A stretch of 64,000 nucleotides of DNA. Origin: Halogranum amylolyticum. Lineage in GTDB: Archaea > Halobacteriota > Halobacteria > Halobacteriales > Haloferacaceae. The position numbers were made by a program, and so were the translations under genes. Position 1 is the stretch's first letter. Each line of letters begins with the position of its first letter. Shown piece after piece: positions 32,136 to 42,285 of this stretch. The stretch is from the NCBI RefSeq assembly GCF_900110465.1, contig NZ_FODV01000008.1, forward strand, positions 1 to 64,000. Reading direction: 5' to 3'. The notes beneath the pieces were generated by a model. That model did no database searches. It was not told the origin of the DNA and worked only from the letters and a program-made list of their open reading frames with translations.

Positions 32136-34256
32136 GTGGGTGACCCAGTCGAGACGACCTGCATGCGGTGTGCGGTCGGTTGTGGGCACGTCCACCGCGG
32201 CGCGGATATCGGCCACGGACTGGACGTCGTCCGCGGGGACGCCGCGCATCCGGTCAACCGGGGGCTCGCCTGTGGACGAGGCATCCGCGAGACGGCCGAC
32301 CCCGAGGGCGAGTGGCTCACCCGCCCGCTCGTCCGCAAGGACGGCGACCTCGTCCGCGCGACGTGGGAGGACGCGCTCGACCGCGTCGCCGACGCCGTCG
32401 GGGGTGTCAGCGACCCCGACGACGTCGCCATCCTCGGCAGCGGTCAGCAGACGAACGAAGCGGCCTACGCGCTCGGCAAACTCGCCCGTGGCGGCGTCGG
32501 CACGCGCAACTACGACGCCAACACGACGCTGTGCATGGCGAGCGCGGTGACGGCCTACTACGACGCCTTCGGCAGCGACGCGCCGCCGCCGACCTACGAC
32601 GACGTCCCCGAAGCGCAGACGCACGTCGTCTGGGGGGCGAACCCCGCGGTCGCCCACCCCGTGCTGTTCCGCTGGATCGCGGACTCCGCAAGCGACGACG
32701 ACAGTCGCCTCGTCGTCGTCGACCCCGTCGCGAGCGAGACGGCGGAGGCCGCAGCCCACCACGTCCAACTCGCTCCGGGCGGCGACTTCGCGCTCGCTCG
32801 GGCGGTGCTCGCCCGTCTCGTCGAGAGCGGGGGAGTGGACGACGAGTTCGTCGACGCCAACACGGACGGGTTCGCCACCCTCCGGGAGTCGCTCCCATCG
32901 GTCGAGGCGGCCGCCGAGGAGGCCGGCGTCGACGTCGAGACGGTCGACCTCCTGGCGACGGCGTTCGACGATCAGACGCTCGTCTACTGGGGGATGGGCG
33001 TCAACCAGAGCGTCCGCGGCACCGCGACGTCGCGGGCGCTCGTCGACTGCTGTCTCGCCTCCGGGAACATGGGCCCCGGTTCGGGACCGTTCTCGCTCAC
33101 GGGCCAGGCGAACTCGATGGGGACGCGCGTCTGCTCCTCGAAGGGGTCGTGGCCCGGCCACCGGACGTTCACCGACCCCGACCACCGTCGTCGCGTCGCC
33201 GAGAGGTGGGGGGTTCCGGTGTCCGACCTCCCGGACGACGCCGGCCCCGGCCCCGTCGGCATCGTCGACAGCGACCCCTCGGTCGTCTGGACCGTCGCGA
33301 CCAACCCCCTCGCCGGGTTGCCGGACGCCGCGGCCGCTCGCGAGGCGTTTGAGGACGCCTTCCTCGTCGTCCAGGACGCGTTCCGCACCGAGACGGTCGA
33401 ACTCGCCGACGTCGTCCTTCCGGCGGCGACGTGGGGCGAGTCCGACGGGACCGCGATGAACATGGAGCGGACCGTCTCGCGGATCCGCCCGGCGACGGGA
33501 CTCCCCTCGGGCGTCCGCACCGACCTCGACATCGTCGCCGGCGTCGGCGCTCGCGTCGCCCCCGAGCTCTTTCCGGCACCGACGCTCGACCCCGAGGCGG
33601 TGTTCGACGAGTTCGCCGCGTTGACCGCGGGCACCGACGCCGACTGCTCGGGCATCGGTTACGATCGTCTCGACGAGGAACTCGCCGTCCGCTGGCCCGC
33701 ACCCGACGCCGAGTCCAGCGGCGGCTACCGCTACTACGACCCCGAGACGGAAACGTGGCAGTTCCCCACGCCGACGGGACGAGCACAGTTCTCCGACTAT
33801 CGGAGCGAGGAGACGCTCGACCTCCCCGAAGCGACGAGCGACGACTACCCGCTCACTCTGACGACGGCCCGCGAGGCAGACGGCTACAACACCGGCGTCC
33901 GCTCCCGCGGCGTCGACGACCCCGGCCCGGTTCCGGCGCGGGTCAACCCCGAGACTGTCGAGACGTACAGCGACCAGCTAACCGACGACCGGACCGTCCT
34001 CGAGTCGCCGCGGGCGAGCGTCCCGGCGGCCGTCGAGGCTGACGACGCCGTCCCGGCCGGGATGGTCTGGCTGCCGATCCACCATCCGATGACCAACCAC
34101 CTCACCGTCGACGCAGTCGACCCCGAGTCCGACGAACCGAACTACAAACAGTGTGCCGTCCGCCTCGTCGCACCCGACCCCGAGGGAGGGACGGAGACGA
34201 GGGACGACACGCCCGCTCCGACCGGCGACCCGCTCGCCCCGGAGGTCCGCCGATGA
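32136..34256 (+). CDS. nasA: Assimilatory nitrate reductase (molybdopterin enzyme)
   Basis: A 706-residue Mo-bisMGD oxidoreductase that reduces nitrate to nitrite in the cytosol, with ferredoxin as the likely donor. The N-terminal [4Fe-4S] site is C9, C12, C16 and C46 (CMRCAVGC and LACGRG). The Mo ligand Cys is probably C133 in [10 protein letters not shown], as in assimilatory Nas enzymes. The C-terminal MGD-binding domain begins near [14 protein letters not shown]. No signal peptide is present, so it is assimilatory, not respiratory. It overlaps narK by 4 bp (ATGA). The gene set and order match the nasABC genes of Haloferax mediterranei. Transcription likely responds to nitrogen source. Confidence 0.93.
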   Translation: MGDPVETTCMRCAVGCGHVHRGADIGHGLDVVRGDAAHPVNRGLACGRGIRETADPEGEWLTRPLVRKDGDLVRATWEDALDRVADAVGGVSDPDDVAILGSGQQTNEAAYALGKLARGGVGTRNYDANTTLCMASAVTAYYDAFGSDAPPPTYDDVPEAQTHVVWGANPAVAHPVLFRWIADSASDDDSRLVVVDPVASETAEAAAHHVQLAPGGDFALARAVLARLVESGGVDDEFVDANTDGFATLRESLPSVEAAAEEAGVDVETVDLLATAFDDQTLVYWGMGVNQSVRGTATSRALVDCCLASGNMGPGSGPFSLTGQANSMGTRVCSSKGSWPGHRTFTDPDHRRRVAERWGVPVSDLPDDAGPGPVGIVDSDPSVVWTVATNPLAGLPDAAAAREAFEDAFLVVQDAFRTETVELADVVLPAATWGESDGTAMNMERTVSRIRPATGLPSGVRTDLDIVAGVGARVAPELFPAPTLDPEAVFDEFAALTAGTDADCSGIGYDRLDEELAVRWPAPDAESSGGYRYYDPETETWQFPTPTGRAQFSDYRSEETLDLPEATSDDYPLTLTTAREADGYNTGVRSRGVDDPGPVPARVNPETVETYSDQLTDDRTVLESPRASVPAAVEADDAVPAGMVWLPIHHPMTNHLTVDAVDPESDEPNYKQCAVRLVAPDPEGGTETRDDTPAPTGDPLAPEVRR

Positions 34257-35557
34257 AGATGACCAAGTGGCGGACGCTCGTGCTCGCGACGATGGCATTC
34301 AACCTCTCGTTTCTCATCTGGTTCTCCTTCGCTCCCTTCACCGGACCGATCGCCGACGAGTTCGGCCTCTCGCTCACCGACCTCGGCATCCTCGCCAGCG
34401 CCGCCATCTGGAGCGCGCCGCCCGGCCGCATGCTGACGGGGTGGCTCTCCGACCGCTACGGCGCGTCGTCGGTGTTCGCCATCGTCCTCGCCTACGTCGG
34501 GGTGTTCAGCATGGCGAGCGCCTTCGCCACCAGCTACGAGGTGTTCTTCGTCGAACGGCTGGTCGTCGCCTCGGCGGGCATCACCTTCGTCGTCGGCATC
34601 CAGCACGTCGCCCAGTGGTTTCCCGAGGAGCAGTTGGGAACCGCCGAAGGCATCTACGCGGGCATCGGCAACGCCGGTGCAGCGGGCGGGGCACTCGTCC
34701 TACCGCGCGTGTTCGGCCAGTGGAACGGCCCGCTGTTCGACACCGGGTGGCGCGCCGCGTTCTTTTACACCGGCGTCGTCGCGCTGCTGATGGCCGTCAC
34801 CTACTACGTCGTCGGCCAGGACGCCGTCACGGAGAGGAAGGCAGAGGAGACCAGCGACTCGGCGACGCTCTCCTCGTGGGTCCACGTGGCGACCCGCTAC
34901 GGCGTCGTCGCGCTCGCGCTCGGCTACGTGATGAGCTTCGGCCTCGAGATCTCGATGAACGGCTGGCTGCCGACGTACTTCCGCGAAGGGTTCGGCTCGA
35001 ACCTCGTCGTCGCCTCGACGTTCGCGGCGACGTTCTCGCTGGCGGCCGGACTCCTCAGACCGATCGGCGGCTACGTGAGCGACTGGGTCGTCCGGACGGA
35101 GACGGACATCCTTCCCGTCTTCACCGGTCGCTACCGCGAGCAGTGGACCGTCCTCTGCATGGGGTTCATCGTCACGGCGATGGCGGGACTGACGCTCGCC
35201 GGCCAGACCGGGAGCGTCCTTCTGACCGTCGGCGTCGGCTTCCTCGTCGGGATGTCCTGTGCGTTCACCGAGGGAGCCATCTTCGCGCAGGTGCCGGCGA
35301 TGTTCCCCGAGCGGTCGGGCGCGGCGGCGGGCGTCGTCGGCGGCATCGGCACGTTCGGCGGCATCGGCTTCCCGCTGGTCTACTCGTACGCCGCAGAGGT
35401 GGGAGCCATCCACAGCGGCTACGCCGTCGTCGCCGCCATCATGGTGCCCATCGTCCTCCTGAACGCCTACGTCGCCCGGCCGGAGATCGCCGAGCGCGCC
35501 CACGTCGACGGCTTCTTCGGCGAGAGCAGTGGCTCCTACAGCACGAGCGATGACTGA
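34253..35557 (+). CDS. narK: Nitrate/nitrite transporter NarK (nasB type)
   Basis: A 434-residue MFS protein with 12 TM segments. The nitrate signature is present in TM5: [20 protein letters not shown], with its G-x-G-N-x-G core, and in the second half: [15 protein letters not shown]. The N-terminal [20 protein letters not shown] and the [13 protein letters not shown] loop are typical of NarK/Nrt. It should import nitrate. The ATG overlaps the nasA stop by 4 bp, and its stop overlaps the next gene, so this is a tightly coupled operon. The longer upstream frame within nasA is an artefact. Confidence 0.92.
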   Translation: MKMTKWRTLVLATMAFNLSFLIWFSFAPFTGPIADEFGLSLTDLGILASAAIWSAPPGRMLTGWLSDRYGASSVFAIVLAYVGVFSMASAFATSYEVFFVERLVVASAGITFVVGIQHVAQWFPEEQLGTAEGIYAGIGNAGAAGGALVLPRVFGQWNGPLFDTGWRAAFFYTGVVALLMAVTYYVVGQDAVTERKAEETSDSATLSSWVHVATRYGVVALALGYVMSFGLEISMNGWLPTYFREGFGSNLVVASTFAATFSLAAGLLRPIGGYVSDWVVRTETDILPVFTGRYREQWTVLCMGFIVTAMAGLTLAGQTGSVLLTVGVGFLVGMSCAFTEGAIFAQVPAMFPERSGAAAGVVGGIGTFGGIGFPLVYSYAAEVGAIHSGYAVVAAIMVPIVLLNAYVARPEIAERAHVDGFFGESSGSYSTSDD

Positions 35558-36182
35558 GGATGGACGGATGAGACCGGACACCGGTCGTACCGGTGTCATC
35601 GTCGCCGGCGGTCGGTCGACCCGGTTCGGCGGCGTCGACAAGGCGACCGTCCGTCTCGACGGCGTCCCCCTGCTGCGACGCGTCGCCGAGACGCTCGACC
35701 CCGCCATCGACGAGATCGTCGTCAACTGTCGGCGCAAACAGCGACCCACCTTCGAGACCATCCTCTCGGGACTCGACGTCGGGTTCGCCGAGGACCCCAT
35801 CCTCGACCGTGGTCCAGTCGCCGGGTTGCGGACCGGTCTGCAGGCGACGACGGCCGAGTACGCGGCGGTCGTCGCCTGCGACATGCCGTTCGTCCCGACG
35901 GCGTTTCTCGACCACCTGTTCGCCGCGGCGCGCACGGACGCCGGAGCCGTCCCCGAGGTCGACGGCGAGCGCCAGCCGTTCCCCGCCGTCGTCCACGTCC
36001 GGGCGGCACAGACCGCCTGCACCGACGCCTTCGTCCACCGGGCGGGACGACTGTACGACGTGTTCGACCTGCTCGGACCCGTCGTCGTCCCCGAGCGAAC
36101 CGTCGCAGCCTACGCCGACCCGGCGGCGTTCCGGAACATCAACACCCGTGCCGACCTCCGCGACGCTCGCGTGAGCGTGTGA
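35550..36182 (+). CDS. mobA: Molybdenum cofactor guanylyltransferase MobA (nasC type)
   Basis: A 210-residue nucleotidyltransferase that attaches GMP to molybdopterin, giving the MGD cofactor used by NasA. The signature [17 protein letters not shown] (residues ~17-33) has the GGxSxRxGxDK pattern, here with GGV before DKA. The metal-binding Asp is in ACDMPFVP (~110-117). [17 protein letters not shown] matches the substrate loop. The ATG at 35550 overlaps the narK stop (8 bp); ATG at 35568 is an alternative. Its presence in the operon couples cofactor maturation to nitrate reductase supply. Confidence 0.9.
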   Translation: MTEDGRMRPDTGRTGVIVAGGRSTRFGGVDKATVRLDGVPLLRRVAETLDPAIDEIVVNCRRKQRPTFETILSGLDVGFAEDPILDRGPVAGLRTGLQATTAEYAAVVACDMPFVPTAFLDHLFAAARTDAGAVPEVDGERQPFPAVVHVRAAQTACTDAFVHRAGRLYDVFDLLGPVVVPERTVAAYADPAAFRNINTRADLRDARVSV

Positions 36183-36613
36183 GAAGCCACGGCCGGCCCG
36201 TCGAGAGTGGCCGGCTGATCCGCCGAGTGTCCGAACCCGACCTCCGACCGCTTTTTCTTCCCGCCGTGGACTGCTCCAGTTCCTCCGGTCGTTCGCTCCC
36301 GATCCGACCGTCTCTCACGCGCGACGTCCCGCGGCGACGACTACTCGAGAAGTCGACTACTCTGTTCTGTAACTACGTACAGAAACGAAACGTACGTCGA
36401 AACGAACGACTGATATTTGGACGAAGTACGTCCTTATATCCCTCTAATCCGCTATTAAAGTGACCGTCCGACGAATGCGTGAGAGTATTTTTTGAAAATT
36501 CCAACGATTACTATTATATGCTTTTGTTGAGCATACTTTAACCGTGAATTACGCTATGCACGTTTCGGTTATCAGTTCAAACGTAGACAAACGTAGAGAG
36601 GTGTTCGGAGACG
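36183..36613. promoter_or_regulatory. AT-rich intergenic region with nirA promoter and repeats
   Basis: A 431-bp gap. Left half: GC-rich, no supported gene (a 94-codon frame has unlikely composition). Right half: inverted repeat GGACG-AAGTA-CGTCC (36419-36433), ATGCT-7-AGCAT around 36517-36533, and TATTATATG (36512-36520) as a probable TATA box. A 10-bp tandem repeat follows at 36578-36597, then GAGGTG (36598-36603) as a ribosome-binding site 10 bases before the ATG. Confidence 0.5.
36578..36597 (+). repeat. Perfect 10-bp tandem repeat in the nirA leader
   Basis: CAAACGTAGA occurs twice head to tail, 16 bp before the nirA start codon and probably inside the mRNA leader. Position suggests a protein- or RNA-binding site; this is inference. 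Confidence 0.5.
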
Positions 36614-38371
36614 ATGGCGCATAAGAAAGAGACGTATAAGGAGGAGTTGTACGGCGACGCGGTCCGGGAGAAGATCCTGGAGTTCGCCGAGGAGGGGTTC
36701 GACTCGATTCCCGAGGACGAACACGACGAGTGGTTCACGCGGTTCAAGTTCTGGGGCGTCTTCCACCAGCGGAGCGGTCAGGAGGGCTACTTCATGATGC
36801 GGTTGACGAACGCGAACGGGCGGCTGAAGCCGGGACAGCTCCGGGCCATCGGCGAGGTCGCCCGCGACTACTGTACCGGCCCCGCCGACAACCCCGAGTT
36901 CGGCAACGGGTTCGTCGACCTGACGACGCGGCAGTCGATCCAGCTCCACTGGGTGCGACTGGAGGACATTCCCGCCATCTGGGAGACGCTCGAATCCGTC
37001 GGCGTCACCACTCGGTCGGCCGGCGGCGACACGATGCGTAACATCTCGGGCTGTCCGGTCGCCGGCCGCGACAAACACGAGCTCGTCGACACTCGACCGC
37101 TGCTCGAACGCTTCCGCGAGGAGCTCCGCGGCGACGACGAACTCGCCAACATGCCCCGGAAGTTCAACATCAGCGTCACCGGCTGTCGCGAGGGCTGTGC
37201 ACAGGACGCCATCAACGACGTCGGGGTCGAGCCGGCGTTCAAGATGGTCGACGGGGAGGCGACGCTCGGGTACAACGTCCGCGTCGGCGGCGGTCTCGGC
37301 GGGAAGAAACCCCGGAAGGCGCGCTCGCTCGACGTCTTCGTCACGCCCGAGGAGGCGTACGACGTCGTCCGCGGATTCGTCGAACTCTACCACGACCACG
37401 GCGACCGCGACGTTCGCTCGAAGAACCGCGCCCGGTTCTTCGTCGACGACTGGGGGACCGAGCAGATCCGCGACCTCCTTCAGGAGGAGTACGTCGACTT
37501 CGAACTCAGGAGTGCCGGGACCGACGTCCGCGAGGAGTACAGCTACAACGCGGGGCGGCCGCCCGCCGAGGGGAAGGCCGACCACGTCGGCGTCCACGAG
37601 CAGAAGGACGGCGACTACTACGTCGGTCTCTCGGTCGCCGTCGGCCGCCTGACCGCCGAGGACGCCGTCGAACTGGCCGACCTCGCCGAGGAGTACGGCT
37701 CCGGGGAGGTGCGGCTGACCCGGCGACAGAACCCGCTGCTGGTCGACGTCCCGGAGTCGGAACTGGACGACCTGCTCGCCGAACCGCTGCTCTCGAAGCA
37801 CACGCCCGAACCGAACCCGTTCCAGCGCGGCGCGATCGCCTGCACGGGGACGGAGTTCTGCTCGCTGGCGCTGACGGAGACGAAGGCGCGGACCGCCCGG
37901 ATGCTGCGGTGGCTCCGTGACAACGTTGACCTTCCCGAGGACGTCGAGAACGTCCACCTCCACTACTCGGGCTGTACGGCCGACTGCGGGCAGGCCAACA
38001 CCGCCGACATCGGTCTGCTCGGGATGCGCGCCCGCAAGGACGGCGAGATGGTCGAGGCGATGGACGTCGGCGTCGGCGGCGGCGTCGGCGAGGAGCCGAG
38101 TTTCGTCGAGTGGGTGCGCCAGCGCGTCCCCGCCGACGAAGTGCCGGGTGCCATCAAGAACCTCGTCGAGGCGTTCGCCGCCCACCGTGAGGACGGACAG
38201 ACGTTCCGCGAGTGGGTCGACGTGACGGGGACAGAGGCGCTCGTCGAACTCTGCGAACCGGAGGAGACAACGTACGACGACCCGTATCTGACCGACGCCA
38301 AACAGTCGTGGTACCCCTTCGAGGACGACGAGAGCGCGACGGAGGCGGCGGAGACGCCCGCGGACGACTGA
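36614..38371 (+). CDS. nirA: Ferredoxin-nitrite reductase (siroheme, nasD type)
   Basis: A 585-residue enzyme reducing nitrite to ammonium with six electrons from ferredoxin. Two ferredoxin-like half domains and two siroheme/Fe4S4 domains are seen. The Fe4S4-siroheme cysteines are in ACTGTEFCSLAL (C-x5-C) and HYSGCTADCGQ (C-x3-C), near residues ~413-419 and ~453-457. Substrate-binding basics occur in TTRQSIQLHWV and RNISGCPVAG. It completes nitrate assimilation with nasA, narK and mobA, but has its own promoter region, as in Haloferax mediterranei, where nasD is transcribed separately. Sulfite reductase is the alternative, made unlikely by the context. Confidence 0.93.
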   Translation: MAHKKETYKEELYGDAVREKILEFAEEGFDSIPEDEHDEWFTRFKFWGVFHQRSGQEGYFMMRLTNANGRLKPGQLRAIGEVARDYCTGPADNPEFGNGFVDLTTRQSIQLHWVRLEDIPAIWETLESVGVTTRSAGGDTMRNISGCPVAGRDKHELVDTRPLLERFREELRGDDELANMPRKFNISVTGCREGCAQDAINDVGVEPAFKMVDGEATLGYNVRVGGGLGGKKPRKARSLDVFVTPEEAYDVVRGFVELYHDHGDRDVRSKNRARFFVDDWGTEQIRDLLQEEYVDFELRSAGTDVREEYSYNAGRPPAEGKADHVGVHEQKDGDYYVGLSVAVGRLTAEDAVELADLAEEYGSGEVRLTRRQNPLLVDVPESELDDLLAEPLLSKHTPEPNPFQRGAIACTGTEFCSLALTETKARTARMLRWLRDNVDLPEDVENVHLHYSGCTADCGQANTADIGLLGMRARKDGEMVEAMDVGVGGGVGEEPSFVEWVRQRVPADEVPGAIKNLVEAFAAHREDGQTFREWVDVTGTEALVELCEPEETTYDDPYLTDAKQSWYPFEDDESATEAAETPADD

Positions 38372-38373
38372 CC

Positions 38374-38508
38374 GTGGCGGACTCTCGTGACTCCGCACCG
38401 CCCGAAACGAGCGAGACGACACGCGACGGCACCGCTGCGTCGGCCGAGCCGTCGTCGTCGACGCAACACACCTCGGCCGACGTCGCCCCGGAGCTGTTCG
38501 AACCGTAA
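38374..38508 (+). CDS. Possible small Ser/Thr-rich protein after nirA
   Basis: A GTG-started 44-codon frame beginning 2 bp after the nirA stop. It encodes ADSRDSAPPETSETTRDGTA and then a Ser-rich acidic end (SADVAPELFEP). The composition is haloarchaeal, but the sequence is low-complexity and no family is known. It may be a co-transcribed microprotein or noncoding. Kept because of spacing and clean frame. Confidence 0.33.
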   Translation: MADSRDSAPPETSETTRDGTAASAEPSSSTQHTSADVAPELFEP

Positions 38509-38627
38509 GCAGGCGTGGTCGTCTCCGCGGTCGGGTCGGCGGTTCGGCGTCCGATAAACGATAAACTGTTTTCGGTGGGTTTCCGGTTCTCTGTGGGTTT
38601 ATCATGCTAGACCTCCGAGGGGGAAAT

Positions 38628-39761
38628 ATGCCAACGCCAGTCATCGCGAAAGCGTACCGAACCCCGCAAGGGAGAGGCGGCGGCGTCTTCGAGGACGTCC
38701 GCAGCGAAGACCTCTCTATCGCCCTCATCAACGAGATCCTCGCCGAGACCGGCCTCGACAGCGACGACGTCGACGACCTGATGTGGGGCGTCGCCCAGCA
38801 GCGCGGCGAACAGGACAACAACGTCGCCCGCGTCATCGCCCTCCTCTCGGATCTCGGTGAAGGCGTCCCGGCGACGAGCATCAACCGCTGGTGTGCCTCC
38901 TCGATGCAGGCGATCATCAGCGCCTCCGACGCCATCGCCGCGGGCAACCGCGACTGCGTCATCGCCGGCGGCGTCGAGAACATGTCCCGCGTCCCGATGG
39001 ACGGCGACTCCTACGAGCATCTCCACCCGCAACTCTCCGAGGAGTACAACATCTTCCAACTCCAGATGGGGATGACCGCCGAGAAGGTCGCCGAAGAGCA
39101 CGGGGTGAGCCGCGAAGCACAGGACGAGTACGCTCTCCGCAGCCACCAGCGGGCCGCCGCCGCGACCGACGAGGGTCGCTTCGACGACCAGATCGTCCCC
39201 ATCGAGACCGAAGAGGGGACCGTCAGTGAGGACGAGGGGATCCGTCGCGACACCTCGATGGAAGTACTTTCGGACCTGTCGCCGGCGTTCACCGGCGACG
39301 GCTCCGTCACCGCGGGCAACTCCTCGCAGATCTCCGACGGCGCGGCCGCGGTGCTCGTCACGAGCGAGGCGTTCGCGGAGGAACACGACCTCGAGATTAT
39401 GGCGAAGGTGGGCACGAACAACGTCGCCGGCGTCGACCCGACGGTGATGGGGATCGGTCCGGTACCGGCCACGGAAGGCCTGCTGGAGCGAGCAGGACGC
39501 TCCATCGACGACTACGACCTCGTCGAACTGAACGAGGCGTTCGCCAGCCAGTGTGTCTACTCGCGGCGCGAACTCGGTATCGACGAGGAGAAGTTCAACG
39601 TCAACGGCGGTGCCATCGCCCTCGGCCACCCGCTCGGCGCGTCGGGCGCACGGCTCCCCGTGACGCTCGTCCACGAGATGATCCAGCGCGACGTCGAGCG
39701 CGGTCTCGCGACGCTCTGTGTCGGCTTCGGTCAGGGTGCGGCGATCGAGCTCTACCGATAG
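38628..39761 (+). CDS. Thiolase (acetyl-CoA C-acyltransferase)
   Basis: A 377-residue thiolase that cleaves or forms 3-ketoacyl-CoA. The acylated Cys is in [11 protein letters not shown] (residue ~80). The second catalytic set is in [20 protein letters not shown] (His ~332) and [14 protein letters not shown] (Cys ~363). The usual C-x-G-G-G is C-V-G-F-G here, a small variation seen in some archaeal thiolases. The start ATG at 38628 follows a purine-rich GAGGGGGAAAT and matches the family start MPTPVI; an ATG eight codons upstream is less likely. It stands alone. The physiological direction (fatty-acid breakdown or ketoacyl synthesis) is not shown. Confidence 0.9.
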   Translation: MPTPVIAKAYRTPQGRGGGVFEDVRSEDLSIALINEILAETGLDSDDVDDLMWGVAQQRGEQDNNVARVIALLSDLGEGVPATSINRWCASSMQAIISASDAIAAGNRDCVIAGGVENMSRVPMDGDSYEHLHPQLSEEYNIFQLQMGMTAEKVAEEHGVSREAQDEYALRSHQRAAAATDEGRFDDQIVPIETEEGTVSEDEGIRRDTSMEVLSDLSPAFTGDGSVTAGNSSQISDGAAAVLVTSEAFAEEHDLEIMAKVGTNNVAGVDPTVMGIGPVPATEGLLERAGRSIDDYDLVELNEAFASQCVYSRRELGIDEEKFNVNGGAIALGHPLGASGARLPVTLVHEMIQRDVERGLATLCVGFGQGAAIELYR

Positions 39762-39844
39762 CGGTTCTGCGTCGCCCCTCTCGGACGACGGCGCAGACGG
39801 TCGGCCACGACGCATTAGTGTCGGTCGGCTGTACTTCGCGACAG

Positions 39845-40561
39845 ATGTCTCACAGCACGGACGAACCCCGGCGAGCGACGGCGACGGACGGCGTCTCGCG
39901 GCGACGGCTGCTTCGGGCCGGTAGTGCCGCCGCCGCCGTCGCAGGCGTTCCAGCCCTCTCGGGGCTGGCAGGAGCCCAATCTGACGGCGAAGACGAAGAG
40001 AAAGACGACATCTACACGAACGGCGTACTCTCGAACTCGACACCAAAGTTCGGCAACAGCGACTTCACTGGATTGTACCTCCTCGTCGAAGACCCGCAGA
40101 ACGACCCCGACACGACGGGCGTGAGTTCCTGCGACGTCATCGAGTCCGACGACCGAATCGCCGCGTACAACGCCACCATCTCGGAGAAGGTGGACGTCGG
40201 CGCGGAGTCGGAGGCCGAGGAGACGACGCTCTACATCCCGGCGCAGGACTCGACGGTCGAGACCGGCAACCAGTACGTCGTCAACAGTCAGACCGACTGC
40301 CCCGGCGGACACACCTCGGTCAAACTCGAACAGGTCGGGTCGAGTTCAATCGAAACCGCCGCGACGAACGGGACGGGCGAGACGACGACCGTGACCGACA
40401 CCGCCGGAACGACGGACGACGGTCCCGTCACGGACGAACCGGAGTCCGAGACGACGGAGGCGTCAAGTCCGGGGTTCTCGGCACTGACGGGAGTGCTCGG
40501 GGTCGGCGCGGCTGGACTCGCCGCACTGAAGCGAGCGGGCAGTGGCGAGGACGACCAGTAA
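39845..40561 (+). CDS. Exported protein with Tat signal and PGF-CTERM-like tail
   Basis: A 238-residue secreted protein. The N-terminus has a twin-arginine motif SRRRLLRAG (residues ~18-26) and an Ala-rich signal with cleavage near LAGAQS. The mature part is all-beta and acidic with Cys pairs (SSCDVIES, TDCPGG). A Thr/Glu/Ser-rich stalk precedes a C-terminal SPGFSALTGVLGVGAAGLAALKR, the layout of a PGF-CTERM sorting signal processed by an archaeosortase and anchored to lipid. No enzymatic motif is seen. The function is unknown; a cell-surface role is inferred. Confidence 0.75.
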   Translation: MSHSTDEPRRATATDGVSRRRLLRAGSAAAAVAGVPALSGLAGAQSDGEDEEKDDIYTNGVLSNSTPKFGNSDFTGLYLLVEDPQNDPDTTGVSSCDVIESDDRIAAYNATISEKVDVGAESEAEETTLYIPAQDSTVETGNQYVVNSQTDCPGGHTSVKLEQVGSSSIETAATNGTGETTTVTDTAGTTDDGPVTDEPESETTEASSPGFSALTGVLGVGAAGLAALKRAGSGEDDQ

Positions 40562-40579
40562 CCGCGCTGCTCGTCGCGT

Positions 40580-42253
40580 TCAGTTGGCGGCAGATGTGAC
40601 GTCCGTGTCCGCGGGGACGGTGCCGTCGTCGTTCCAGCCACGGATCTCGTAGTACTCGGAGAGCGCGTCCTCGAAGCCAGAGATCTCGTAGGGGAGCGTG
40701 TCGTCCGAGCGGTCGAAGCCGCGGGCGTTGTTGAACGCGCGTTCGAGCGTGACGACGCGACCGCCCACGTCGAGCAGGTCGTCGTAGTCGGCGTCCAAGA
40801 GCGTCGCGAGGTGGTCGCCGGTGACGAACCCCCGCGAGAACTTGCAGACCACCGCCGAATCCAGGACGGCGTTGTGGTTCTCCTTCTCGACGAGTTTCGG
40901 CGGCTTCCCCTCTAACCCCTCGGGGTCCATCGCCTCGTCTTTCCCGACGAGCGGATACTCGAGCGGGTAGAACTCGCCGTACATGTGGTCTGCACCTCTG
41001 TTCGCGGTGGCGAACGCGAGTCCCTGCCCGTTGAGTTTGCGGCCGTCGTGTGCGGCGAACTCCAGCCCCTTGACCGTCCAGTCGTCGACGCCGAGATTCT
41101 CGTGACAGCGGTGGACCCCCTCGGCCAGCGTGTCGCCGACGCCCTCGCGGCGAGCGATCTTCTCGACGAGAGCGTGGATCAACTCCGAATCACCGAAGCG
41201 ATCCTCGCTGGCGAGGTAGGCGGCGATGACGTCGCCACAGGAGATCGTGTCCATCCCCAGGTCGTCACAGAGGTCGTTTGACTTCATCACCGAGACGACG
41301 TCGTCGACGCCGCTGTTGGACCCGAACGCCATCACCGTCTCGTACTCGGGCCCCTCGGTTTCGAGACCGGACGCCTCGTCCCGCGTCGGCAGTTTACAGG
41401 CGAACGCACACGCAGAGCAGGTGCCCTTCTTGTACTTCTTCTCGGCCACTCGGTCGCCGCTGATCCCCTCGACACCCTCGAAGGAGAGTTCCGAAAAGTA
41501 CCGCGTCGGGAGTGCGCCGACGTGGTTGGCGTACTCGGTGACGCTCGTCGTCCCCGCCTGCTTCATCGGGTGGTCCGCCGTCGCCGCCTCCCGGTGGATC
41601 TCACCCGTGACGTCGGGGAGCTCGACCTGCGGGGCTGCGTCGCCGTCGAAGGTGATCGCCTTCACGTTCTTCGACCCCAAGACGGCGCCGAGTCCGCCGC
41701 GACCGAACGCCCGGTGTTCGGTCGTCATGACGGAGGCAAATCGAACGAGATTCTCGCCGGCCGGACCGATGCAGGCGACGTGGTCCTCGTCGAGGCCGTG
41801 CGTGTCGCGCATGTACTCGTCGACCTCCGTCACCGTCGCACCCGCGAGGTCCGGGACGTCCTCGAACCCGATCCCCTCGTCGGTGACGTGGATCGCGAGG
41901 AGATCGTCGCTCGCGCCCGTGATCTCGATGGCGCTGTAGCCCGCGCCGGTGAAGTTCCGTGAGAGGAACCCCCCGGCGTTAGTCGACAGCATCCCGTTCG
42001 TCAGCGGCGACAGCGCCGTCGCGTTCATCCGCCCGGTGAACGACATCTGGGAGAACTGCAGCGGTCCGGTCGCGAAGTACAGTCTGTTCTCCGGTCCGAA
42101 GGGGTCGGCGTCGGTCGGAATGCGGTCGGTCGCGAGTCTGGTGCAGACGCCGCGACCGCCGACGAACGACTCGAGGACGTCGTCGATGTCCTCGGTCCGG
42201 GAGGTTCGGTCGTCGACGTCGACAGAGAGCAGGGGCCCAGTTGCGTGTCGCAT
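40580..42253 (-). CDS. Tungsten-containing aldehyde:ferredoxin oxidoreductase family
   Basis: A 557-residue AOR-family enzyme oxidising aldehydes with ferredoxin via a W-bispterin cofactor. The N-terminal domain has the family block FVGGRGVCTRLATD and NRLYFATGPLQ. The [4Fe-4S] cysteines are CSACAFAC (C-x2-C-x3-C, residues ~283-290) and a distal Cys in SAVVCKFSRG (~480). Pterin-binding features include TNAGGFLSRNF and FGRGGLGAVLGSKNVKAI. Length is slightly below archaeal AORs (~600). The start ATG is chosen by family alignment; the upstream frame is antisense-derived. It follows a cyclase gene in the same direction by 32 bp, so the two may be an operon. Substrate unknown. Confidence 0.9.
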   Translation of the reverse strand: MRHATGPLLSVDVDDRTSRTEDIDDVLESFVGGRGVCTRLATDRIPTDADPFGPENRLYFATGPLQFSQMSFTGRMNATALSPLTNGMLSTNAGGFLSRNFTGAGYSAIEITGASDDLLAIHVTDEGIGFEDVPDLAGATVTEVDEYMRDTHGLDEDHVACIGPAGENLVRFASVMTTEHRAFGRGGLGAVLGSKNVKAITFDGDAAPQVELPDVTGEIHREAATADHPMKQAGTTSVTEYANHVGALPTRYFSELSFEGVEGISGDRVAEKKYKKGTCSACAFACKLPTRDEASGLETEGPEYETVMAFGSNSGVDDVVSVMKSNDLCDDLGMDTISCGDVIAAYLASEDRFGDSELIHALVEKIARREGVGDTLAEGVHRCHENLGVDDWTVKGLEFAAHDGRKLNGQGLAFATANRGADHMYGEFYPLEYPLVGKDEAMDPEGLEGKPPKLVEKENHNAVLDSAVVCKFSRGFVTGDHLATLLDADYDDLLDVGGRVVTLERAFNNARGFDRSDDTLPYEISGFEDALSEYYEIRGWNDDGTVPADTDVTSAAN

Positions 42254-42285
42254 ACGAGACGGTTGGCGAAAGAGTTCGATAAACG

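Noticed and set aside
36179..36463. 94-codon gene between mobA and nirA
   Set aside because: Composition is Arg/Ser/Leu-rich and basic, unlike haloarchaeal proteins, and it runs into the AT-rich promoter region.
36572..38983. 803-codon open frame on the minus strand opposite nirA and thiolase
   Set aside because: Antisense to two well-supported genes, no family-like sequence, and no promoter.
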